Of a stretch of DNA of 64,000 nucleotides, positions 23,778 through 37,105 are shown piece by piece (position 1 is the stretch's first letter; every line of letters starts with the position of its first letter). This DNA comes from Streblospio benedicti (lineage: Eukaryota; Annelida; Polychaeta; Spionida; Spionidae). The notes below the pieces were generated by a model. It had not been told where the DNA came from. It saw nothing but the letters and a program-made list of their open reading frames with translations, and did no database searches. The stretch spans positions 3,956,670 through 4,020,669 of the forward strand of contig CM032666.1 of assembly GCA_019095985.1 (NCBI GenBank), given 5' to 3'. Made by a program: the position numbers and the translations under genes.

Positions 23778-26700
23778 CTATGATATTATGTTCAACAAAC
23801 TGTAAGCAGCCTTTTTGAACCCTTGTATAGCTTTCACTGTATAGGTTTGCTTTGCCTCATTCTCATTCTGTTCATACTCTGCAATATGATATGCAGCTAT
23901 GAACATTTTTCTCACTTCATCCAGTCTCATCTTGCGCTCAGATTCTGGTTCATTAGTCTCCTCGAGCTCACAAAAATTATACTCCAGCCCCCCCAGGCTA
24001 TATGGTTCACAAGAGGGCTGATCTTTTGGCTCGTGAGTCACCTTCATAAAAATTTCGTCTTTATCTGCTTCTACAAGTTCAAATGAATGATCAAATGAAA
24101 GGTCTTTTTTATTTGGGGACTTTTTGTGTTCACCGCTCTGCAAAAGGTGCAGTTCTTTCTGTTGCCCCACCTCCTGCTCCGCATCTTTGTCCTTTACTGG
24201 TGAAACTTTCAATTCAGGAAGCGACTTTGGCGCACTAGGAACATTCAGTGTATCTTTTGCTGGAAATTGATCTGTACTTTTTTCATTCTTAGTATTGGCT
24301 GTGACAGGAATTCCCTCTTCTGTATTGTTCTCCTTAACAGCGGGAATTTCCTCTCCATTTTCACCAAAAAAAACTATCCTAGCTTCTTGTCCCTTCTCTT
24401 CCTCACCATTTACAACTCCTCCTTCATCATCATTTTCCCCCAACACTTCACTCTGCTTTTCATTTACGGCTACTGTACAGTCATTCTCGTCGTGTTCGTC
24501 CATGTCCACCATATCTATGTACTTTATCATGTCTTCGGTCTCCTTCCTCATGACTGCGGCTGGTTCATCACTCGCCTCGCTCTTCAGCGAAATTGGTTGC
24601 GTCAAGGCAGCAGAGTTTTTGATCCGCTCCAGAATGTCTCTCTCCACCTGAGTTTTAGCCGGTTTTGCCTCTTGAGGTTCTCTCTCACCCAGGCTGCAAT
24701 GGAAATGTGTAAAGTCAGTACAAGAACTGTTCAGAGCAGTGACAAAGTTTGCCAGTGGTACTAGAATTTCCTGCATTTTTCAGTTAGACATTCATGGGAC
24801 TAGAGAAAATTGAATTCTGACAAAACAATTATGATTAATTCAGTTAGATTATTATATACTGCACCACATTGGAAGATAATTTCCTATACATGTATGTGTC
24901 TAAATATTTCCTTTTATCAACCCGCAACCGTTACCCCTGGATGCTAGCGCACGAATAGCGCGGACTCCCCTCAGTGCCAGGTCCAACAAATTATTTTTAT
25001 CAATAAAAACGTCTTTGATCTGTACCGGTTTGACAGATTTTAGTTTTGCAAAAGAATTATTCCTGAGCCTAAAATACTCGGAATTTCAACATGCCAGTTG
25101 ATGTAAGTGTTTAATATCGCACATAGTTTCTTATTTTTGACATTAGGTGGTCATATTGTTTTACCTTCATGTTAAAAAAAAACTAAACTAAAATCGGAAC
25201 CAATCGCCTGTTTCAATTTATCAGATAGGCATCAGATTTTAAATTGCATAGTATCACAACTTATACTACCTGTAGCAACGTAATATTGTGGCTATTAATG
25301 AAAGGCAACATAAACCACCTCATCCTAATACCAATACATGTTTACTTCCTTTTTTTGTTTTCAAACATCTAGATACTGGGTTACAGTCAAGCATCTTCAT
25401 CTCCCGCGAGTTGATCACAAAATACCAATCGTTTGGTAAGAAATACTAGTTATTTATGATTGACATTTACTGAGTGGGACTCCAACCACCTCATTTAAAA
25501 TCCGATATGCAATTTATAAAATCTGATGTTACACGCAAGAGGAATAATATCAGATTTTCCCACATAAAAATGTGAAATGTCGGACATCCATTTCTTTTAT
25601 GCAGACGAGCAGTTTTCCGCTGTGATTCAAAGAAATTAGCCTTTTGAAGCATGCCAAGTTGTGGCAGATTCTTAACGCCGCTTTCAATGATACGATTTAG
25701 CATTTGTCAAATATATTTGCTAGTGATTTGAACTAAGAATACCACCTCCACGAGGTTAAACTATTATGGTTTACAGCACCTCAAAGAATATAATTCTTAT
25801 TTCTATTGAAGTTTCAATCCAAAGACGTGATGATTTCAGCGATGTATCCCGTGGTTTAACGCAAGCAAATCAAAGTATTTGAGGCCTCAAATGTAAGACT
25901 GATTAAATCAATACAAAAACAAAATCCTTGTAAATGTTTGGATATGATTTTTGCAATAAAAAAAGAAACGAATTTGTTACAAATAATTGATTTGGCTATT
26001 TTTTATATTTGATAATGAAAATGAAAATATCCAAACAAACAATATACATAAAAAGAAATTCCAAAATAAATTTGGGCTACAAATAATTCGAATAAATTGA
26101 CTTCCACAACAAAGAGAAAACTAAGGCACCAGTGACTAAATTGTGATATTTGACTAATGTGCTGACAGCAAGTTCATGGAGTAACATTTTGAACAGACTG
26201 GATCAAAAGCTGAACAAAGCCGTGTACTGTTGTCCGTGTTAACACTGTCATGCTGCTTCTGTTATCAAATAATGGCCATTTGAAAAGTTTAGTACTAAAA
26301 TGTTATACTAAATTTTATAATTGATATGCTTGAAACACTCCGTATTATTTAATAAAACATTTTTTGGGTGAGATTGATAAAAATTTTTAAACCACATTGT
26401 TGTGGCTGTCAAACTGATTATCAAAGTTTAATAATGAAATATAGTTTCATATTGGTATGGTTGGAGACATATTTCTTCCAATTTACAGATATTAAAGAAT
26501 ATTTTTAGGGTGGATTGGACTGGGATATTAAGCAAAGTCTACTAGCAGGTTTTTTGAATGGCTGCCGTGCAAAGTGTCATGTTTGAAAGGAGAGACTCAA
26601 GAAATTTATTACAGGACATCATATTAATGCATTAAATGAAAAAGAGTTTGATAACAGACAGTGTGTTTGTTTCTGATATAAAATAATAATGTTACATAGG

Positions 26701-29700
26701 CAGCAAGATAATCTATTGTAGGTATTACAGTTGTTAAATCCATTTTCGAAATAATGCCCATATTTACCTTCAAAATTGATAAAATAGCTTCCAAATTTTT
26801 TAATTCATATGATTGGAAATAGAATATATGTATAATAATAAAAAATATTTTGAGTGAGGTATGGAAGGAGATATTTAGCTCGAAATATTTTTTTTCTTGC
26901 CAAAATGCTAGATCTAGTGACAATTAATGCTGAAAAATATCACAGACCTTTGTTAATCTGTTATTACATAATAATCACGATGAAAATATATAGTAACATT
27001 GCAAATGGTAAATGACCATTCAGGATTAAATTCATTGCAAACAGTACAGGCAGAGAATTCTAACATCATGGAGAACAGCAGAATTTTTGCTGCTATAAAA
27101 TAGCATTTTCCTGTCTGTTCATTAAACTAAAATTTTCTATCAAACTAAAAAATAGTACTGTACTGCATATCAAAATAAAAAATTATTGGAATGATACGCT
27201 ATTTTTTTGCCATTTCTGCATTATGATTTTTATTAGACTGATTGATTTACATAATAGACATAATAGTGAACACTTACATGAAAATAGCATTTTTTCTGTT
27301 TCAGACAGAGTCAAACATTTTGAACATTCCTAACTCCTATGATATAAATGACAAATTTTGTTTATATTTTTCATTTGCATACACATTACTGTATCACTGA
27401 GTGACCAGCTGTGTGTATGCAAATTAAAATATTGCTGTTCAAATCATGGGACATGATCCCCAATTTAGGCTTGTTTAAACTGTCTCACGCTGTCTCTCAC
27501 AGAAACTGAAAATATGCAATTTTCATGTAAATATTCACTATCATGTAAATCAATCAGAATAATAAAAATTACAATGTAGATGTGGCAAAAAAAAAAAAAA
27601 AAAAAAGTATCATTCCTATAATATTTATTTTGATATTCAGTACCATTTTATAGTTATGATAGAAAATGTTACTCCATGGACTTGCTATCAGCACATTAGA
27701 TATTTGTGAGGCATACGACAAACTTTAAAAAAAAAAAACTGTCATCATGCTGATAGAAAGAGTCCAAGCTTATGTGTCTAGTCCTAAAAATAATAGCGAT
27801 CGCACATGTTTGTAAACAATGTTAAGACTTCAGGATAGTTCCTTAAACAGCAAAATATTGTAGGATTTGAGCACGAGATTGGAGGGTCTATCGTAGAATT
27901 TTGCACGGTGATGTGTGATTGGCACGAACGCAGTGAGTGTCAATCACACATCACCGTGCAAAATTCTACGATTGACCCGACAATCGAGTGCTCAAATACC
28001 ATTCTATCATGACTAAAATGACTAAAATCCACACTAAATGAGTGTATGATTCGTTTTTATTTTAAAATAAATCATATAACGTTCTCATTGCCATTTTGTC
28101 CATCTGACTCAGCGGCTGTTATTCAGTTAAAACCTTTGAATATTTGGCATAGTTTCGAAATTATCCACTATAAAAACATTTGTGAGTGATAAAAGACGAA
28201 TATGCGATTGATTTGACACCAAGAAATAACAAATCCAGCACCTATAAGTTTGTCAAATATTAGTTAGAAGTCGGAAGATGTGTAAATGTTTATTGTGCTA
28301 ATTTCCGCGCATGCGCGTTACAGCCCTTAGCAGCGTGCATATCGTACAATTGACTCGCCTGTTCGACCAATCAGCGTGAGTTATTGGCGGAGATTTTTTC
28401 ACGGAATGATAGAATGCCTATATATGGTGTATGGTGGTTGCTTGAGCTGTAATTGGGAACATACTTGAGAGAGGGTGCACTTGTGTACCTGCTTGCACAT
28501 TTTCAAGCTGATTCATCAGAGTTTTAGTTTCGAGAGTTGGGTGTGAGTGACTGATGGTGTTTGTTGGGAAACCACCATTGATAGGCTTTCTGCAGGTGAC
28601 GAAATATAGGTGTTTTTGTTTCCAATTAATTTAAAAGAAATCCACACACGAAATGTTGTCAATCTTTTGATATATGTTGGGCACAGTCCTTAGCTGCCTT
28701 GTGAATATATGCTATTGTGTATTGAAACGCTAGAGATAGGAAAGATTCGAGGCGAAATGATACCAGTTTTGTTGTTTGTGGTGTAAATTTTGTGATCATT
28801 AAATCCTCTCCAGTCAGATTTCCATGGCAACAGTGTGACGTGGACTAAAAATGTATGTTTTGCATGGAATTCAATTGAATCTGCGTCTCTTTCCGAATAA
28901 AAACACATAGCTTCTGTAGTTTATCAAAAACTGAATGTCACATGAGAAATTTAAAAGGGGCAATTTTGGTAGCTGCACACAGCAATAGAAAATCAGAAAA
29001 TCCCCAATCAATTCAGGACTAGACCCTTAAGTCTTGGCTCAAAGATTTCTAGAACTTGAGAAATGAGCTCTCAGATAGGATAGCCAGCACTGGCGTTGGC
29101 ATAGCCAAAAAGTCTAGCAGTTTAGATAAGAAGCTGGCTAGTGGTAATCTTTCCAATGATTTANNNNNNNNNNNNNNNNNNNNNNNNNNNNNNNNNNNNN
29201 NNNNNNNNNNNNNNNNNNNNNNNNNNNNNNNNNNNNNNNNNNNNNNNNNNNNNNNNNNNNNNNATGAGTTTATGGACCTCACAAAAGATAATGTATACAA
29301 GTTCTGCAGGTTAGTCAAAATTAACATTGACTGAATTTACATTGTATTTGTATGATCTTTTGTATGGTCCATAAACCAAATTCCATTCCCGCAACCTTTA
29401 AAGTGTTATACATTTTTAAAAAGGGAAATGAATGTACTTTTATACTAAAATAAAAAACAAACATTTTAAGAATTTTTTTCCTCCAAATCTTTCATCTCCA
29501 GCAAGTCTCCTTAAGGGACCCCTGTTTGTAGCCTAATGGCACTATGCTTAAACTTTTATTGTTAGAACTATGCTACGTCTCAATTCTACTCTCACTTTTC
29601 TGTCAAGCAAGCTCCTGCCACTGTGTTGACCTAGCTGAAGAGACATCTTCCATTTTTACTATATCAAGTGGCCCTGACGGGATCAACTCACAGCCCCAAG

Positions 29701-32700
29701 GTTGGAGAGACCAGAATGATACCATCATCCCAAGCAGCGGGCTGTTAAAAGGTTACCGGACGAACCGATGTCTCTGTAACCCCCAGCTTAGTAAACTTGG
29801 TCAAGATGTTCAACCCAGAGGTCCGGAGGTTCGAATCCCACCTGAGGACGGAAATTTTTTGGGAGGTCTAATGTTTCAGCCGTGTTAAGGTCTGTGATTA
29901 TATGAATAATTGTATATATTTTTCCCCAAGTCTTGCTTGTGAATTCAATTCTACTCTCACTTTTCTTTCAAGCAAGCTCCTGCCACTGTATTGACATAGC
30001 TGAAGAGACATCTTCCATTTTTACTATACTCACGACCCCAAGTTTGTGAGACCAGAATGATACCATCATCCCAAGCAGCTGGCTGTTAAAAGGTTACTCG
30101 GACGAACCGATGTCTCTGTAACCCCCAGCTTACATACTTGGTCAATTATCATCTCAACCCAGAGGTCCGGGGTTCGAATCCCACCTGAGGACGAAAATTT
30201 TTTGGTTCGTCCGAGTAACCTTTTAACAGCCCGCTGCTTGGGATGATGGTATCATTCTGGTCTCACAACCTTGGGGTCGTGAGTTCGAATCCCGTCAGGG
30301 CCACTTGATATAGTAAAAATGGAAGATGTCTCTTCAGCTATGTCAATACAGTGGCAGGAGCTTGCTTGACAGAAAAGTGAGAGTAGAATTGAATTCACAA
30401 GCAAGACTTTGGAAAAAATATATACAATTATTCATATATGCTACGTCTACCCTGGTCATATAAATGTTCAATAATCTTTTAGTTTTGAACCTATAATTGT
30501 CAAAATGCGAAGTCCTCTGTGAATGAGATAAGAAAACTGAGATAATCATGATGCCATCCTTTTACAAGAGACATGGTTATTTGACTCTGATGCATGTTTT
30601 AAAGTTAAAATGGTATTAGTGATTTGTTTTATGCAAAGAGTGCCACACAATTTACATTGGTATGTAAAGTTTATTCGCTATATAACGTTGGACATACAGG
30701 ATTTACGGGTGAGTACGAGCAGTCTTTCATTATGAAAAGTTGGTTGAAAAATAGGACTATTTTCGCATCAAAATACTGCCATTTAGCATGATCTCAGACA
30801 AGAGTGAATAGCAAAATAAATTTTGAAAATTCAAAATAAATGTCATAGTTGTGACAGGCTGCTGCCAGTACCTGAATCTGTGGTCTGTGATGAACTCGAG
30901 GAACTTGAAGCAAAAAAAGAAGACGATCTGTCTCTTGGCACGCCGATCCGGGAGCTCATGGCCGAACAGGTACCAGTCGTAGGCCACAGTCAGGTACAGG
31001 ATCTAAAACACCAACCATTAGATATAGGTACCATAGATATAGGATCTAAATGTGGTACAGTACAGGTTGTGAATTAAGAGTACGTGTATTACAAACAGAT
31101 ACAGACTTCTGTAAGAGTTTAATTGGTCCAGGTTTGATCCAAAGCAAATTATTGAGTGAACGTTTCATAGTTGGGCCTATGAATGAATTTTCGAACCCAA
31201 AAATAGTTATTAGTGGTGTATACAAATCAGCTGTCACTCTATTTATGATTCTTTGGTCTAGGAAATTGCCACATTTAAATTGAATATTTTACAATCGAAT
31301 CAACACATTCTAGAGCAAAAAATAGTAAATATATATTCTATTCTGAAATTCAAGGAAAATGAACAAATATTTTTAGAAATCTGTAATGTTTTCATTCGCC
31401 ATAATACCTGCCACAGCGCATATTTGATTTTGAATTTGCCCTCACCAGCGGCTGTAAACAACGTGCCTTCTGCACAAAAACGTTGCTATTTGTCAGCAGC
31501 CGTGACAGTATATGTTACACACTGCGTGTCAGCGGAGGAAAATTGCACATGCTTTGTGGGAATACAGTGTTCTCACTGACAATATGGTGACCGGCAATAA
31601 TATTTCTGAACAATATTCCATTGTTATTGCAATTGCTATGAATTATCACTGCATTGGTGTACGCAAGATACCCACATTATTGCCCATGTCAGCCTAGTCA
31701 TAAAGAAGTACTGTAGCTCTTTCAATGTTCACGGCTTTTTAATTTCGCGAATCATCCCAAATCAGGAATTTAGCGAAATTAAATCGCACACAAATATTTT
31801 TAGGGTTACAGTATCTAAATGTTAAATACCTTTCCTCCAATTTGACTTTATTCAGTATTCATTTGATAAATACAAACCGAATAAGAATGGCAATTTCCCA
31901 CCCGAGACCTCGCACTAGTTATTATCTATGTAATCCATACTGAATTTACTATCAAATGATAGCGGAGACATTTCAAAGATAATACATACCAAATTTCAGC
32001 CCATAAGCATAAAGTGTCCAAGAAAATGAAAATGAAAGAAAATGAAAATGTAAATGTTTAAAAATTGTGGCAAATTTCCTTTACCAAAAAATGGTATCAT
32101 TTGGATCAGTAGACAAGAATTTCCACCACACAATTTTACTCTACATAGTACAGTTTACTGATTTCTTCCAAACATGCACTATCTAAAGGTTTTATGTCAC
32201 CAGCAATGTATTTCTTGCTAGACCTTGTACCAAAACTTTAAAAAAAAAACACTTTTCTGCCATAATTTTCTTTCATCTATGAAGCTGATTTTCATGAACT
32301 TTTAGACATTTTTGACATGGACATCATAATAGACCAGAATAATTCTAATAATCATAAACCAAGAATTTGCACATATTTTGGGTAGAGAATTTCAATCAAA
32401 TTCAGCAGTATTATACATCATTATTGTTCGGTTGCATGTATAGTGCAAACATATAGTCTCTTGCCTACCAATAATAAATAGTATCAATGTGCTATCATGG
32501 TATAAAATAATATATGTCAACCTGGACCGTCAAGATATATATGCTAGTAAAAATGGCTAAGTGAGCACTAAAATAATAAAGGGACAGACTAAATATTACA
32601 TCACGTGGCAGTGGAGCTCACCTCCTGTGCGTTGAGCGAGGTGTGCGCCTGCCCGTCCGCCCACAGAGACAGTCGCAGGAGCGACACGAACAGCGGCGTG

Positions 32701-35700
32701 CGGTCCCAGCCAGAGATACAGTGCACCAGCAAGCCTGAAAACAGCCACTTGTTAACATTGTGCAAACTAAGAATTTTTTCATTTCTTTTTGTTTCTAATT
32801 TATTGCTAATATGTCCAAACAAACTATCAAAAGAAAATTATTTTATTTTAATTTAAATTTTGAGTACATATACTCCTTATCAAAGATAAAATGAAATTTT
32901 CCTTGATTTTATTTTTTATTTTTAATTCAATTGTTTTTTGGTTATTCATTTTTTTTTTTTTTTTTTTTATTTTGATCTTTGATAAGGAGGATATGTACTC
33001 GAAATTAAGATTAAAATAAAATAAAATAATTTTCTTTTGATAGTTTATGTTTGGACATATTAGCAATAAATTAGAAACAAAAAGAAATCAAACCATATGC
33101 TATGTACCTAATCAACAGAACATTGAAGAATTTTTTTACTTTTAAGTTAATTGAAATGTTTGGCGATTTTAAACCAACCTGAAAACAGAAATTACAACTT
33201 TTTATGTTGTTCGCTGGCATTAGTTGGATTTTGTTTTTTTAATCAAATGGATATCTTGTTATGATATAGTGAGATATATAACTAATATACATGTATATAT
33301 ATTTTTGGTGAAATAAAATGTAGCATGAAATTCCCATCAGTTTTGTTAAACAAAGGATCAGGATTAGACATTCTTCCTGTCATATAGACTAATAAAACCT
33401 TGTGAAGGACAAAAGAAGAGTTTTTCCATCTTGTCCTTTAGACAAGTAGCAAATTCTTGTCCATTTGGCATACAGGTACATGTGTATGGAGTTTGTGAAG
33501 AGGACGAATACATTTTTTGCAGGACGAGTAGATGTTTGAGTGCTACTTGTCCTGTTGATAAGTAGCACGTTTACACTTAATCCTGACACCTGTAAACTTT
33601 ACAGTCGCAGACTTTGCAATGGAGGTCTTTAATTACATAATATTTGTTGAGCCTGTGGTGTTTTCTCCTCACCTGAGTCTGCATGGTCCAGGTAGTGCAG
33701 CATAGCCGCCAAGTAGTTCTGGGTGAGCTCCGTCAGCGGCCAGCTCTTGTAGCTGGAACACAAATACGCGATCATGCAGATTTTGTCACAGCCGACAAAA
33801 GTGAAATATTGTTCCATTTACCAGCAAGGGTGGGTGTGCGGGTTTTGGTAAAGTTTCTGATATTACACATTTCAGGCCAATAATTCAGTTTCTTTTAGTC
33901 TCTGTAGTAGTGTTTGAAAAATTAAACTTTTATTCACGCCCGTAGGAAGGGCTAAGGTGGTCAGGCAATGGCCTGACCAATAATTTGTGGGGAAGGGGTG
34001 TGTGTGTGAAATAATGCAATAATTCAATTATGGCCTGACCAATCATTTGTAAAAAAAAATAAAAATCCATGATTATAGACCAAAACTTTCAAATGGCCTT
34101 ACCAATCTCATTTTGCTTCCTATGGGCCTGTTATTTCAATTCAGCTAATTCTTTTTGACACTTGACCTATGGTATTTGCACATACATGTACGCAAGTTTA
34201 AAATATAAATGCTTCTGTTACTTCATTATTTGCCCTGTTTTTTTTAGATTTCTGGATAAAGCCATTTCTTATTCTATTAACTAATGCTTGAAGAAAATGA
34301 GATTATATGGTGTGTGATAAATCTTTGTTCCATGCTTTGTTCCTGCTACGTTTTGGATATTAATGATTGTAAGCATTATATATATTTTTGTTCAATTTAT
34401 GCAGTATTTGATACCTTTGTGCAACAATATTTTACGATGGCGGGAAGTGACAGAAAAACATCTAAAAAATATAATTGTGAACTACAAGCAGTCATTTTGA
34501 ACAGAGAGCTTTACAAGTTCAATGTTACAAAGAAATTCTAGAAAAATAAAACCATAAACTATGTGCTAAAAATAAGAACGCATATACGATTCTGAATACA
34601 CATGTGAATCTATGTACTGAATTTAAAAATAACCATTTGTCGTGGCTCGCAGAAAAGTTTTTGTCTTAGACGTCACACTGTCAAATGCTATTGTCAGTCT
34701 GTTTTTATCTTGTGATTTCATTTCCCGTGCGGGAACTTTAAATGGGGACTTTAAATGGGTATATAATTGCGTTATTAAATAATTACTATAATTAGCTCCC
34801 ACATTAGCTGTGAACGCTATTGCCATACATTTTTTGTGGACATCAACTCTAATCTAATCACTAGTTTGCTCATCCAGACTTGCAAGAATTGGATTGGACT
34901 AGTGCTGAATTCAATGCACTCATTCGTCCAACATACGAGTTACTGCAGCGCAAAAACCCATTTGGCACCTTGTCAGGACGAGTAACTTTTGAACTACTGA
35001 GCATGCGCACTGACGCGGAAACATGAGCAGCAATCTTGTGTTTTTTTTCCATTTTCCCTCCCCACTCTTGAAAACTATGTCAAAAAATAAATATGAAACT
35101 AGGGATCAAGGTTTTGTCACCTAACTCTTGAGACTAATTTTAAGGAATGGTTATCAATTAATATTGTGAAACGCTATCCCTATTCCAGTCATTGTGGCCT
35201 GGTGCTACAGATCAAAACACAGTTTTGTACTAGTGACGTTATATATGTATGAATCATCTCTAAATCGTACCTGTCCCAGTCGACATTTGCTGGCGGCTCC
35301 ACCATCTCCACCTGTCCACCCTCCGCCGGCTTTCTCCATTCCAGTTTGGCATCAATGTAGGGCTCCGACCAGTTAAATGAGCCCTTGCCAAGTTTGCTCG
35401 CCGAGCGGAGTGTCTGCTCATCTAGCTTGGTGAAGTGCTCACAGCCGGGGTACGGCATGGAGAGGATGCCGAAGTTCTTGTAACGCTCATGTCTGTCCAC
35501 CTTCTCTGACGACGACACTGTCACAAAGTGGTACTTCACTTTCTTATTCTCCACCATCAGGTCGACGATGTACCTGCAGGAATGATCAGTTTATAACTGT
35601 AGTTTCCCATTTAGTGACGAGTCCACTTGTCCAGACTAGTAGAAATTGGGGAAGACTAGTGCTGGATTCAATTCACTCAACCTGTACAAGTAGCTGTTGA

Positions 35701-37070
35701 GCCAGACCACATTTGGCAACTGTCAGGACAAGTAACTTTTGGGGAACACGTTGATCTCTTGAAAATGTGACTATTTATTCACTTCTTTAAAGTTAAAACA
35801 GGTCTAACAGCATGATAAAACTGGCAATATACAGATGGAACTTCCATGTATTTAAACATTTTTTTAATACATTGTGCAAGATTAGCAATGTAATGCAGTA
35901 TCAAAATGAATGTATAAAGTTCGCAAAAGCACAAGTAAAATAGTACCCGATGTCTAAGGCTGTGAGTAGATCGATGTCAACTTTGCGGAACACGTCATGC
36001 CAGACTGAGCCTTTCTGGAAAAAAGAGAAGGCAAATTATATCAGGGTGGCAATAGCCACTCGTCAGTTTGTATGGACCAGTAGAACCTGGTGAAGGACGA
36101 GTTACAAAGTGGTAGCAACTCTCATGCTTGCTGAAGATACTCTATTCTAATTGGCCAAGAGGCGGATCATCAAAAATTATATCCTAAACTACTAAGTTTA
36201 TTTATTACCTAAAATAATAAATAAATATGAGAAAAAGTGTGGGTGAGAGATCAGCAAGATCTCCCCTCGTGTGTTCCAACTCGTTTGCTGCGCTCACTCG
36301 TTCTGCTAAACTCCACATCTACTCATATAATAACCTATTACTTGTATTGAATAGTAGCAAAATCTAGTCCACATTATATACAAGCTTTGTGCAAGGACAC
36401 GTACACATTTTTTGAAGAATGGTAGATTTTTGAGTCTATTTTCATCTGAGAGAACTAATCATTACAGAGGTGGCCGCAGGAGAGAGGTGATACCTGTTTC
36501 CTAGTCTAGGACTCCTGCACATGACTTTACCTCTGTTTCCTCATCTAGGACCCCCGAGTGTGACTTGCCCGTTTCTTAGTCTAGGAACCCTGCACAAGAC
36601 TTTTACCTCGGTTTCTTCATGACTTTACCTCTGTATCTTCATCTAGAACATCTGTGCAAGCCCTGAGCGCGGTCTCATTCTTGCCCCACCGCCTGTAGTA
36701 TCGGCTGTACAGTTCGACCCCCGTGGAGATGGTTGCGCTCCGACAGATCGACCGGGAACCATACCGGATCACTGGCATTGGGAATCTGCCGCGACACCTG
36801 GTAGAAAACACAGATGTGGGAACAGTCTTAAAATAGTCGGTAAAAAGTAGCATTACAGGGACTGGGCAGTGCTAAATGAACAGAAAATATATTTCTTACA
36901 GGGCTTTATGTTCATGGGTGCCAGCATGTCCAGGGCATAAAACTTACTTCTCATCTAACACAGGTCTTTCATTCAGACACCTAGATATTTCATATCGGGC
37001 ACCCAATAGCAACCACCTACATGCCCAAACGGGCACCCACTTTCAAAAGTTATTGTTAAGCCCCGAGATA

Positions 37071-37105
<35 letters not shown>

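Noticed and set aside
24935-24990. Possible second piggyBac-like end (TTACCCCTGGATGC, CCTCAGTGCC)
   Set aside because: It resembles the 8585 end in layout only. It lacks TTAA-CCCTTT and matching hairpin arms.
29056-29334. Plus-strand frame open on both sides of the N gap (ELSDRIASTGVGIAKKSSSL)
   Set aside because: The gap carries no information, the start is not ATG, no family is recognised, and it lies inside an MTMR14 intron on the opposite strand.
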